The translations under genes were made by a program, and so were the position numbers. DNA of 64,000 nucleotides. It comes from Lucifuga dentata. Lineage: Eukaryota > Chordata > Actinopteri > Ophidiiformes > Bythitidae. Below, piece after piece: positions 38,578 through 50,500 of the stretch (positions are counted from its first letter, which is position 1; each line of letters begins with the position of its first letter). The notes beneath the pieces are model-generated. The model saw only the letters and a list, made by a program, of their open reading frames with translations, was not told the DNA's origin and made no database searches. Location of the stretch: positions 1-64,000 of the forward strand of contig VXCM01002826.1 of NCBI GenBank assembly GCA_014773175.1. Direction: 5' to 3'.

Positions 38578-41500
38578 CAAAATATCATGATGTGACAATA
38601 ACATGATACAGCATGCAGCCTCTTTAAAGAAGCAAATCTTACACTGTCTGTGATGTTGTAGAATTTCATGAGACACTTGAGGGTGGCTGAGACAATTGCG
38701 CTGAAAAATAAAGATTAGAAAACAAGTTCATTATTAAATATTAAATGTGTAAAATGTCTCCAAGTGAGATTTTACAAAGAGAAATCCAATAACAATTATT
38801 ACCTGCTTCCAGCAAGACCCTTTGATGACACAGACATAAGGAAAATTAGTTCAGAGTTATGTAACGTGAAGGAAATCAAAGCTCAAATCAATCAAAGCAG
38901 CAGATTCCTGTGATTTCAGTTTAACAGGAAGTAATTTTTACACAGATCCTCACCACTTGCCGAGGAATGTTGGTGTCGTACTTCAGTGTAAAGTTCTGCT
39001 TCGTCAAAGCAATACTGCATTAAAACAGCGGAATGAGCATCAACAGAAACATTTGTCGTCTCTGTGTCTACACAGCCTTTAAACCTCAATTTAAAACGGA
39101 CAGAAATGTGCTTTAATATGCTGATTATTCAAGGCTTTACTCTTTTCTTCCTGTTAATGTTAATAAAATAATCAATGCTTCACCAAGCGCACTTTATTAC
39201 AGTCTGAGTTCATTTATAAACTACAGCATGTTTGATTGAAGAACATATTGATAAATGATATACTGATCAATCTGAACATAACTGTTTCAACACTTGACAA
39301 AATACCATCTGAAGGTAGAAAAAGAGATTCTAATTAATGAAAGATATTCTTCAACATCGAACATGATTTGGAGCCCGGCTGTTCTGCCCAGCAGTACAAA
39401 AACACTCTAATAGAAAATTACACGTAATCTACTGCCATTCATAAATTCAGATTTCGGTCTGAGCCTGTTCAACACGTTTGTCTATTGATAGCAATTATCT
39501 CTATTTCTTATCTCACCCTTGTTTTGAGCAGAACTGGTAGAACTTCTTACAGGTGGCCTGCAGAAGTCGCAGACCTCCAAGGTACCTTCATGATGAAGAG
39601 AAGATTTGAAATGAGACCAACATGATCCAAGCTAAAGAGATTAGGATGTTTAACTTGTTCTGTACAAACCCTTCCTTCCTGCTGATACAGAACAGATCCT
39701 GCAAGCTTCCAAACTCTGTTGGGTCATTGAGAGGGTGAGGGACTAAAACCTACAAAACCACAGAGACATACGTTACAGCTGTGCTACATATCCTTTATGC
39801 AACTGTGTGTGTGTGTGTGTGTGTGTGCGTTAGTTACCAAGGTCTGGCTCTCCACTAAGGTCACCTCCGCCCAGAAATTAGAGATGCTCATAGCAATGGT
39901 TTTCCCATTAAAGCCATCAGAGGGATTCCCCATTAATCCAACCCTATAAGTGATCACACACAGCATGAAACAAGAATAAGAAAAAAAACAAAAACAGTAT
40001 GAAACAAGAACAAGAAAAAAAAGTATGATACAAGACATGGGGATTCATAAAAAAAATAACTACAACCACACAGCGTCATGCTAAATAATTGCTGCTGTGA
40101 TACTGAGGCTCATTCATAAAGCTTCTCTGACATTAATCAGAGCACTGTGTCACATTAAGGCAGCTCGTAGTGTGTGTGTGTGTGTGTGTGTGAGTGTGAG
40201 TGTGTGAGAGGGGGGGCACAGAGGCGCAGAGCGTAGCAAAAGAGAATGGTGGGCAAAATGTGTGAGATCGGATCATCCATCTTCTTTACCCATTTATCCT
40301 ATTCAGGGTCGTGAGGGCTGGAGCTTATCTCAGCAGTCATTGGGTGAGAGGCAGGTACACCTGGACAGGTCACCAGCCAATCAGAGTGCTGATACACACA
40401 GACAAACAAACTCATTCACACCTTCGGTCAGTTCAGAGTTTCCACTTCACCTGCAGGTCAGGTGAAGTGGAAACTCCACTCCAGTCCATGTCTGTAGAGG
40501 AAACCCACGCAGACACAAGAACACGCAAACTCCATGCAGACACGAGAACACGCAAACTCCATGTAGAAATGACCTGGTCAGATTCAAACCCAGGACCTTC
40601 TTGCTGTGAGGCGACAGCATGAACCCGAGATCAGATCAAAACTCACCTTTTTAATTTAAATAAACTGATTGATCAGCTGAGTGAGTTTATCTATCAAAGT
40701 TACTGATCACTAATACGTGAGGCAAACACAATTTGAAACGTCGCCCAGATTTCATACCGCTGAAATTTACCACAGAATGAAGCAGGTCTTCATTTTTATA
40801 TGACAGTGTGTTTTATGAAGCTCTTTCCTGACATGTAAATAAGGAAATACTGTAGAAATGTAAATACTGTAGAAAGGCAAGGAGCCTGGCCAATCAGAAA
40901 TTAGCAACTTGGGGTCTCTCTGATTGGCTGATAACTGTGGCACAGCAGTAATGCTGTTGAGCAGCATAATGTCAAACCTGAGCAGCAGAGTACAGAGATG
41001 CTGAGCAGCAGCGACTGGGTGTGTTTATTATGAGAGCCACACTTTCATGTTTTTGAGCACAAAATCGATTTTTGTTTGCTCAAATTAAATTCTGTGCCTG
41101 AAAAATGTGGTTTTCTTTGCTCACTTGAAATGTGGCACAAAATCTAATTCCACACAGCCGTGCTTGTAACGTGTTAACAGGCTAAACAAAAGACGGCGTC
41201 TCTGCTAAGACGTGTGTGTTTCTGCTGACTGACCATGAGTCAGACGCAGCGAGTGACGTTCTGACCTGGCGTATGACCTGCAGCTGATTGGTTCTGCAGG
41301 CCTGTCTTGTTGCTTGGTGGAGTAGTGGGTGAGCCACTTGGTGTAGTCTGTCAGACCCTGAAAAGTTCAGAAAAAAATTAATAACAAACCTTAAAAAAAT
41401 AAACAATTGAACCATACTCGAGTTTTATACTCAAATCAAATGTGCTGAGTGTGGGAAAACAGATTTAAATTTTACTTATAAAGGCCTAGTAGCCTATTGC

Positions 41501-44500
41501 TGTTTTGTTTTTTTTTCCCCCTTCTTTCTTTCTTAAGGCTGGATAAGTACAGCAGCAAGAAAAAGTTAGTGAACCCTTTGGATTTATGCTTTAAATAGTC
41601 ATCAAACATGACTAGGGGCTGAGCTTTATCTGAGTCACACATAAACAAAACTTGCCTAAATTAATGACATACAAAAATACAGTATACGTGTTCTCATCAA
41701 CACTGAATACACCATTTAAAAAGTTTTTCAACAGGAAGTGAATCTGGTTTAATGACGCTCTGAAAGCTGTTTGGAGTCAAATGGGATTCAGGCTGAAGGT
41801 TGCTGACAAAGCCTGTGCATGTGAACTATGACCCCATCAACACTCATTTCAGAGCAGAAGAACTGTTGAGGTATCAAGGTGGAAAAGGCCCCAAAACCCC
41901 CTAAAGTTACAAATGGAGGAAATTTTGCTTTTGCTCGTCTTTGAGCGCCGTGGAAAGACCACACAAAGAACACAAGATGACAGAGGTAAAAAAAAAAAAA
42001 AAAAAAAAAANCGTGTCCACTAAAAAAAAAAACAGTATTCATGGAAAGATAGCAAGAAAAAAAAACTTCTTCCCCTTTTCAAAAAAACAAAGAAACATTG
42101 CTGCATGTCTCAAATTTCAAATGAGCAGCTCGATGGTCCATGAGGCTTTTAGGACAAATGAGACAAAGGATGAGTTTTCAGGCAGAAATGGAGGAAAAAA
42201 CCCTCGTCCTGTACAGGCGAGTTTAGACATTTGTCATCTGAAAACTAAGAGAATCTGAATGATGCAACAAGACGCTGATCCACAACATCCAAGTCAATCA
42301 TTCAAATAGTTTCAAGAGAAAGAAGGAAACTTTGAAATGGTCAGACTGCAGAGCTGTGGAATGACGCATTGATGCAGAACTTCCACAGATATCGATGAAG
42401 TTTTGGAGAAGGAACGTCTAAAATTCCTTCTCAGTGCTCTCTATCGTGTCAAGGCTATCTCTCCACCCTACATATTCCATATGTATGGGGACTGACCCCC
42501 ACTCAGAGAACCTGGGTTACACATGTAACCATCCATTCAGATCTGATCAGCAGGAAGTTTGGTGGAGCTACATGAAGTTAATATACAAGCTTTACATTCT
42601 TTTTTTTCCAGCCTGGACTGTGAATAAATATGCTCAGTGCTCAATAAAGACATAAAAAATAAAATAATTTGTGCTTTATTAATGTAGACAAAATGTGTTT
42701 GTCAATTATGGTGATCTGACTGATTCTCAGTCTTAGCAGCAGAATTACTGCTATGGTTTGATAAGAAAACATGACTCTAAATGCACTTTAAACACACGTA
42801 AAACACACATGTTTAAACACATGTAGAAATTGTGAGATGAATTTGACAGGCAGAGAAAAAATCATCTGTTTAGTTTTTTATATTATTGTGATATCACCAC
42901 AGAAATATGAGTGCTTTAATTTAATCTGTCCATTAGAAGGTTAAGTCTTTAACCTTCAGTCACACACACGTCACATATTCATCCCACATGTCACACACAT
43001 CATATACTCATCTCACACTCATCACACGCTCATCACACATTCATCTCACACGTCACACTCAACATATACTCATCACACACTCATCTCACACGTCACACTC
43101 ATATACTCATCACACACTCATCTCACACGTCACACTCATATACTCATCACACACTCATCTCACACGTCACACTCAGCACACACTCATCTCACACGTCACA
43201 CTCATTACACACATCATATACTCATCTCACACGTCACACTCATTACACACATCATATACTCATCTCACACGTCACACTCATTACACACATCATATACTCA
43301 TCACACGCTCATCTCACACGTCACACTCAGCACACACTTATCTCACGTCACACTCATTACACACATCATATACTCATCTCACACTCATCACACACCACAC
43401 TCATCACACAGACATCTCATCCTCATCACACACGTCATACTCATCACACACTCATCACAAACTCATTACACACACATCTCACACTCATCACACGCTCATC
43501 TCACGTCACACTCATCACACACATCTCACACGTCATACTCATCACAAACGTCATCACACACTCATTTCACACTCATCACACACTCATCTCACACGTCACA
43601 CTCATCACACACATCATATACTCATCACACACCACACTCATCTCACACGTCACATGCTCATCTCACGTCACACTCATCACATGCTCATCACACACTCATG
43701 ACACACATCTCACTCATCACGCACCACACTCATCATACACTCATCACACACATTCATCACACTCATTTCACAACACTCACCTCACACTCATGACACATCT
43801 CACACACATCTAACATTCATCACACACTGATCACACACTCATCACACACCTATCACACACCATATTCATCTCACATTCGTCACACTCATTTCACAACACA
43901 TCTCACACACATCTAACATTCATCACACACTGATCACACACCATACTCATCTCGCCAACATGTTACTGTGCCTTTCCTCTTTGTAACATGTCATTCCCCG
44001 TCTGTCCACCAGATGTCACCCTGAGCATGTCCCTGCTGTTTTTACTGGCTGACATCAGCTGCTGCTTCTCTGCTGCATTATCGTTTCTGCTGTTCAGTAA
44101 ATCTGTTTTTACATCCAGATTCCAAGTTATGACACTCTCAAGTTTTGTCCCTTAAATACAACCCGATTTTAGTCCAATAAATACAACCCGAATAAACATT
44201 ACATTACTGTCAACCATTTCCCAAAACATATTACTGGAGTGGTAAATACTAGAATTGATTTTCCTACCCTCCAGACTAATACTGGTTTCAATTCATTCCA
44301 GTATGACATAAAAATCAACTTGTAGAGACTGTAGAGAGCAGCCACAGTGTGACTTGTAGCTTTCCCAACATGTAAATAAGGAATTACCATCGTAAAGCCT
44401 TTCAAGACAAATGCTAAAAGTTGCCGGTAATGGGCATGAATGAGGGAGCAATAACTGTCCTTATCGACACGTTAAGTCTGGTGCTAAGCTTTATGAATCC

Positions 44501-47500
44501 CACCCACTATGTCATACTCCCAGGAGAAGACCGCTTTTACTGATAAATTAAAAATGACCATGTCTTCTGTTAGCAGGAGAAACGCTGAGTTTTAAAGTGG
44601 GTGTATCATCTGAACATTTAAACATGAATGGTGTCAAACATGCAAAATGACGGGTATGGTCCTTTAAAGGTCATGAGTTCCATTCAGCTGCTGACTGAAC
44701 TATTTGCAGTACAAACCACTTGTCCAATCAGCTGGAAGCCTGTCGGCAGCTTCATCCCAAACACGTCACGCTGCTGCTCATTGATCAGCCACTCCTGCAG
44801 AGGAAATCCTAATTCAGTAAGATGACCTGGCATCATTTGAGTACGGCAAGATAAGATTAACATAAATTAGCATAAGTGAGTTAAAATTAGAGTTTTTAAA
44901 TCATCATAATAACAGGCATATCCAAAACAAAACCTGCCAGAAACACTAAAGCCAAATATAAATAATACAGTTCTATCAGGGCTGAATCAGAATCAGTCTT
45001 CCCTTGAAAATAATAGTTTAACAATCTAATAGCTGAACACACTGACTAATTTATAATATCTTATCAGAAATCAATAATTGCTCCACTTTGTCCATAGCAT
45101 ATGGTTCAATACACAGAGCCACATAATGACATTAGTAAAATTACAATTGAAGTGGCTCACAATGCCTTTTCTAATTCCACATTTTTAAAACTGAGCATAA
45201 TGAGATTCCAGAACTGTAGTTTATGATTTTTTTCTTCTAAATGAAAAATAATTACAATGAGGAGATTAAAATTTCCAGGACATTATAATGTGAAGTGACT
45301 TACGGACCCAGAATTGTCCAAAGCTCCTGTCGTTGGCTTGAGGCTGCAGACTGAGGAAATCAGAGAGACAGGAGAGCGTTTCTCTCCGGATGCAGTAAAA
45401 GACGACGCTGGCCAGCCGTGACCCTGTCAGCCCTTCTTCAGGCTTCTCCAAGAAGGAAGTTATCCTGATAAAATACATGAAAGAGTAATTTAGCATGTTT
45501 TAGCCCAATATATACAATATGCATACAGTACGTTACATCATTACTGAAAATCATTTCCCAAAACATACTGCTGGAGCAGTACAAATTAGAAATGATTTTC
45601 CTACCTTCCAGACTGCCATTGGTTTCAGTTCACTTCAGTACACTATAAAAATCTAATTCTGGAGACTTGAAACATACTGAGATAAATAATCCATCACAAC
45701 TGTGAAGAGGCCTGACGCTAGGCTAATATCATAGGCTACTTTCAGCCTGATGTATCTAACCTGAGAGTCTGACCCTCCGTGTTGCTGTTAGTGTGAAAGA
45801 TGTTCCTGTCTTACCCTTCTGAGTGCAATCTCTCCCTGCGGTTACGGGTGAGGATTGACTCACCTGTAATCGCAGGGCTGACTCTGATCCTGGATGTGGT
45901 CCCTCCAGATAGCTTTGCTCAACGTGGTCGCTCTAGTGTAGGCTGCACCAGCCCACTCTTCTCATTTGAGTAGTTCAAATTTTATTGAATAAATATAACA
46001 AAAGGTACATGGCCAGTGGAAACAGACTCAAAAAGCTTCCCAGGACTGCTGTGGCGTGACATGACTTCACTCCGATCAGGTGAGTTGCATCAGCAGCTAA
46101 TAGAGAGTCAAACCTCTCTCCCTTGTGACGCCAGGTCTGACCCTTCAATTTTCCTATTCACGCCCTAAGCTACAACACTACAACCCTATCATATCCAACA
46201 CAGAGCTGCACAGAGTCAATGAATGTCCCCGGGAAATGTAGTCCCAAGAGAAAATGGCTTTTACTGAGAAATTAAAATGATTGTGTCTTCTGCAATCATG
46301 CTCATCATGCATAAGTGTCAGCAAAAAAAAACATTGAATTTTAAGGTGGGTGTATCACCTGAATATTTGATTTAGAAAAATTGGGGGATTTGGAAAAATA
46401 ACAGGAAAGCTAAAATATGGTGTTATGTTTTGGAAACTGGTTGTCAGTAACGTAACGTGTACGCAGATTGCTTATATTGGACTTAAACTCGCCGCTACGG
46501 TCCTTTGACATCATTCTACACAACTCTGGCCCTTAAAAATCCAACAACAACAGAAGCATTTCTTGTCATGCGACTGCATGACCGTCTCCTCTCACCTGTG
46601 GGTGTCAGGACACACCTCCACAATGCCCCTGGAGCTGTTTTTCTCACCGTCCTCCAGCTCGTAATATATGATCAGCTCTCCAGACTTCAGCATACACACA
46701 AAAGGTTTGACACATTCAAATTTCACATCACTTTAACAAGATAAGACTCTTTGGGTGTACAGCAAGGTATTCACTGTGCAATCATTAAGTAATTAAATTA
46801 TAAATGGATGTTAAAAGTTGTTTAAATGATCAAGAATGAAATATTGTAAGGAGCAATGGTGGTTGTAAATGAGCATCAAAGGTCCTTTATTTTGAAAGGA
46901 AATTTGTCACTGTGATGATAACTAGAACAACATCTGCCTTAAAGGACCATACCAGCGATTGTGCATGTTTGAGCCTAATATATCTAATTTTCATACATGT
47001 TACATTACTGACAATCATTTCTTAAAGGATAAAACGTATTTCAGCTTTTCTGATATTTTCCAAAATCTCTTAATCTTTCAAAATCAAATATTCAAGTGAT
47101 ACACCCACCTTAAAAATCCATGTTTCTCCTGCTAATAGTTACACAGCCTTATGAAGTCACAGTCCTTTAAATTTTTCCATAAACACAGGTCTTCTTTTGG
47201 GACTATATTCCCTGGTGGAGGCATACATTCACTCCACACTTTTTATTGAGCTTAAACGTTAAAATTACATAACTTCTAAAAAAAACCTGAATACACGTCT
47301 TGTTGGTGATGATGGATTACCTATCCCAAGAACGTTTCCAGTATCAACAAGTTGATTTTAATAGCAGAATGAACTGAAACCAATGGAGGTCTGGAAGGTA
47401 GGAAAAACATTTTTAATTCACCATTCCAGTAGTATGCTTTGGGAAATGACTGTCAGTAACGTTATGTGTATGAAAATTGAATATGTTAGGCTCAAACATT

Positions 47501-47549
47501 CAAAATCACCGGTATGGACCCTTAAATCCTAATCACACCACCACTGTGC

Positions 47550-47592
<43 letters not shown>

Positions 47593-50500
47593 GCAGTGTT
47601 ACACTTTGTGGTGAGACGTGTTATTTCTACATCACAGCAGTGTGACTGACTGTCATTAAGACGTATTCTGTGATTGTGTAGCAGCTTAAATGATTATGTG
47701 TATGTCCATGTAGGCACGGGACAAAAACGGAAGTGAAAATCTCACCTTTGACCTGAAGAAGCGGATCACTTGAGAAATGTCAAAGTTCTGGTCTGCACAA
47801 AGCATGTCCCCTGCAATCTGATCACAGAGACAAAAATACTCACTGAGTATCAGTCATTCTAATAAAACACACAAAGTAAAATGCAGTCAAGCTCTTTATC
47901 TATGTAAATAAACGTGATAGAGTGTCTGTAGAATCTCCATACCACCATAATGTCGTCCTGCAGCTTGCGGCTGCGTGTGACCAGCTCCAGGTCAGCCACA
48001 GCTCCAAGACGGTCCTTTAAGGTGGTGCTGCCATCATTCACCACATTCTCCACGGGGAAGCCGCTGGCTGTGGCCCAGCGTTCATAGTGCTTATATCTAA
48101 GAGAATGAGAACAGAACAGAGCAGTAAAGGGACCGATGAGTCAGCATTAGTGGGGTCTTACAGGGTCAGAACTTCAGATAAATGGGTTTATGTTCCTTCT
48201 GTACGCACTTGTCTGCGTTGGTGACCAGATACACGTCTGTAAACAACTGTCTCCTGGAAAGAAATCAGAAATGGAATTCGAATCACTCAGCCGGTCAAAC
48301 TGTGTCGTCTACAGACTTTTACTGAGCTCCTCATTAATGAGGCATCACATCACTACAACGCACATGTTGACTGTTTCCCACCAGAAGTCCAGGATCTTCT
48401 TTCCTCCGATGCCAGGAAGCAAAGCCTTTGGTACCCCAGTCAGATGGCTGTACAGACCTGTGTCATCATGCTGGGACAAAAGAAAATGGGGTGGGGGTGG
48501 GGGGTTGACAGCTCTACTGAATGTGCATTACTAAAAATGTTGAAACCTTAGGTAATACTTTTTAGCACAGACTTTGGAGACAATAACTGCAATCATACTG
48601 TTTCTACGGCTCTGAGATTTCTACACGTCTGCTGGTGGTTTTGTTCTTCTTCACCAAACTGATCCACTTCTCTCAGGTTTGATGGCTGCCAGCTTCCGCT
48701 CTTTATGTTTAATGTGTTTCAGATCAGAAAGCTCCAATGGCTTCTTCTCCATTCTAGGGTCATTATCCTGCTGAAGGATGCATGGCCTACTTCTGAGACA
48801 GCTTTCTGACACTGATCTGCACGTTTCACTTCAAAATGTCTTGGTATTCTTCTGATTTCATCAAGTCCTGCACAGATTCAGGCAGCAAAGAAGCCAAACT
48901 ATCACTGAGCCTCCTTCAGGTTTCACGGTAGGGTTCTTGTCTTTGAATGTTTTGTTATCTATGAGCATGGAGTCTAATTTTCTCATTTCATTTCTTACAG
49001 AAGGCAAGACAGAAGGCAGAGGGCAATTGTTTTTGGAAAAACCTACACCTCTCTCTTAGAAATGCTTAGAAACACTCTTCTGTGTTTTTTCCAAGGAGCC
49101 CATTTTCCATCTATCCATCCATCCATGTCATAAGCAGATTGTCATCCACTGATCTGGGTCCGGGTCACGGTGGCAGCAGACTAAGCAGACTGGCCCACAC
49201 TTCCCTGTCCCCAGCCAGGCCCTCCAACTCCTCCTGGGGGACTCTGAGGTGTTCCCAGGTCAGCCAGTCCAGCATGTCCTGGGTCTTCCTCGGGGCCTCT
49301 TCCCAGTTGGTCGTGCCTGGAAGACATCCCTAGGGAGACGACCAGGGGGCATCCTTATTAGATGCCTGAACCACCTCAACTGACTCCTTTCGATGTGGAG
49401 GAGCAGCGGCTCTACTCCGAGTCCCTCCCAGATGTCCAAGCTCCTCACCCTGTCCCTGAGAGTGAGCCCAGACACCCTACGGAGGAACCTCATTTCTGCC
49501 GCTTGTATCCATGATCTTGTCCTTTTGATCATTACCCAAAGCTCATGACCATAGGTGAGGATAGCAACGTAGACTGATTGGTAAATTGTGAGCCTTGCCT
49601 TCTGGTTCAGCTCCCTCTTCACCACAACGGTCCGGTACAGCGTCTGTAGGACCTCAGACGCTGCACCAATCCGTCTATCAATCTCACGCTCCATCCTACC
49701 CTCACTCGTGAACAAGACCCTGAGATACTTAAACTCCTCCATCTGGGATAGTGACTCCCCTCTAACCTGGAGGGAACAGTCCACCTTTTTCCTACAGAGC
49801 ACCATGGTCTCAGACTTGGAGGTGCTGATTCTCATCCCAGTCGCTTCAGACTCGGCCTCAAACCTGCCCAGTGTGTGTCAAAGGTCACTGTCTGATGAAG
49901 CCAGCAGAACCACATCATCTGCAAAAGCAGAGATGCAATTCTGAGTTCACCAAACCTACCTTGAAATCCTGTCCATGAAAATAACAAACAGGATTGGTGA
50001 CAAGGGGCACCCCTGGCGGAGTCCAACGCCCACAGTTGGACTCCGCCCGGGCAGAGGTCTGATTTGGTGCCGAGGATGCGAACACAGCTCTGGCTTTGGC
50101 TGTTTAGGGACCAGATAGCCTGTGTCAGCGAACTCGGTACCCCATACTCCCACAGCACCCCCCCCCACAGGACACTTTGGGGGACATGGTCATAGGCCTT
50201 TTCCAGATCCACAAAACACATGTAGACTGTTGGGCATACTCCCAAGCCCCCTCTTGTATCCGTGCGAGGGTGAAAAGCTGGTCCACAGTTCCATGACCAG
50301 GATGGAACCCGCATTGCTCCTCCTGGATCTGAGATTTGACTGACGATCTAAGTCTCCTTTTCAGCACCCCTGCATAGGCTTTCTCAGGAAGGCTGAGAAG
50401 TGTGATCCCTCGACAGTTGGAACACACCCTCCGGTCCTCCTTTTTATAAATGAGGACCACCACCCCGGTCTGCCACTCCAGGGGTACTGACCCAGACCTC

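Noticed and set aside
42988..43701. 237-codon plus-strand open frame rich in His, Ser and Thr
   Set aside because: It is entirely the CACACTCATC minisatellite read in one frame.
42962..43935. Possible CRISPR-like array
   Set aside because: Units are directly adjacent and degenerate, without unique spacers of constant size; the genome is vertebrate. The same holds for the arrays at 1.7-3.4 and 16.6-18.6 kb.
46505..46744. Plus-strand open frame opposite gkup exon 6
   Set aside because: Shadow of the minus-strand exon 46596-46684, whose translation (GELIIYYELEDGE) fits the nucleotidyltransferase and joins its neighbours in phase.
48300..48381. Extension of gkup exon 2 past the GTGGGA donor to give Trp-Glu-Thr
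   Set aside because: The alternative donor GTCAAC puts exon 3 out of phase, whereas splitting after TG restores Trp and keeps RQLFTDVYLVTNADK in frame.
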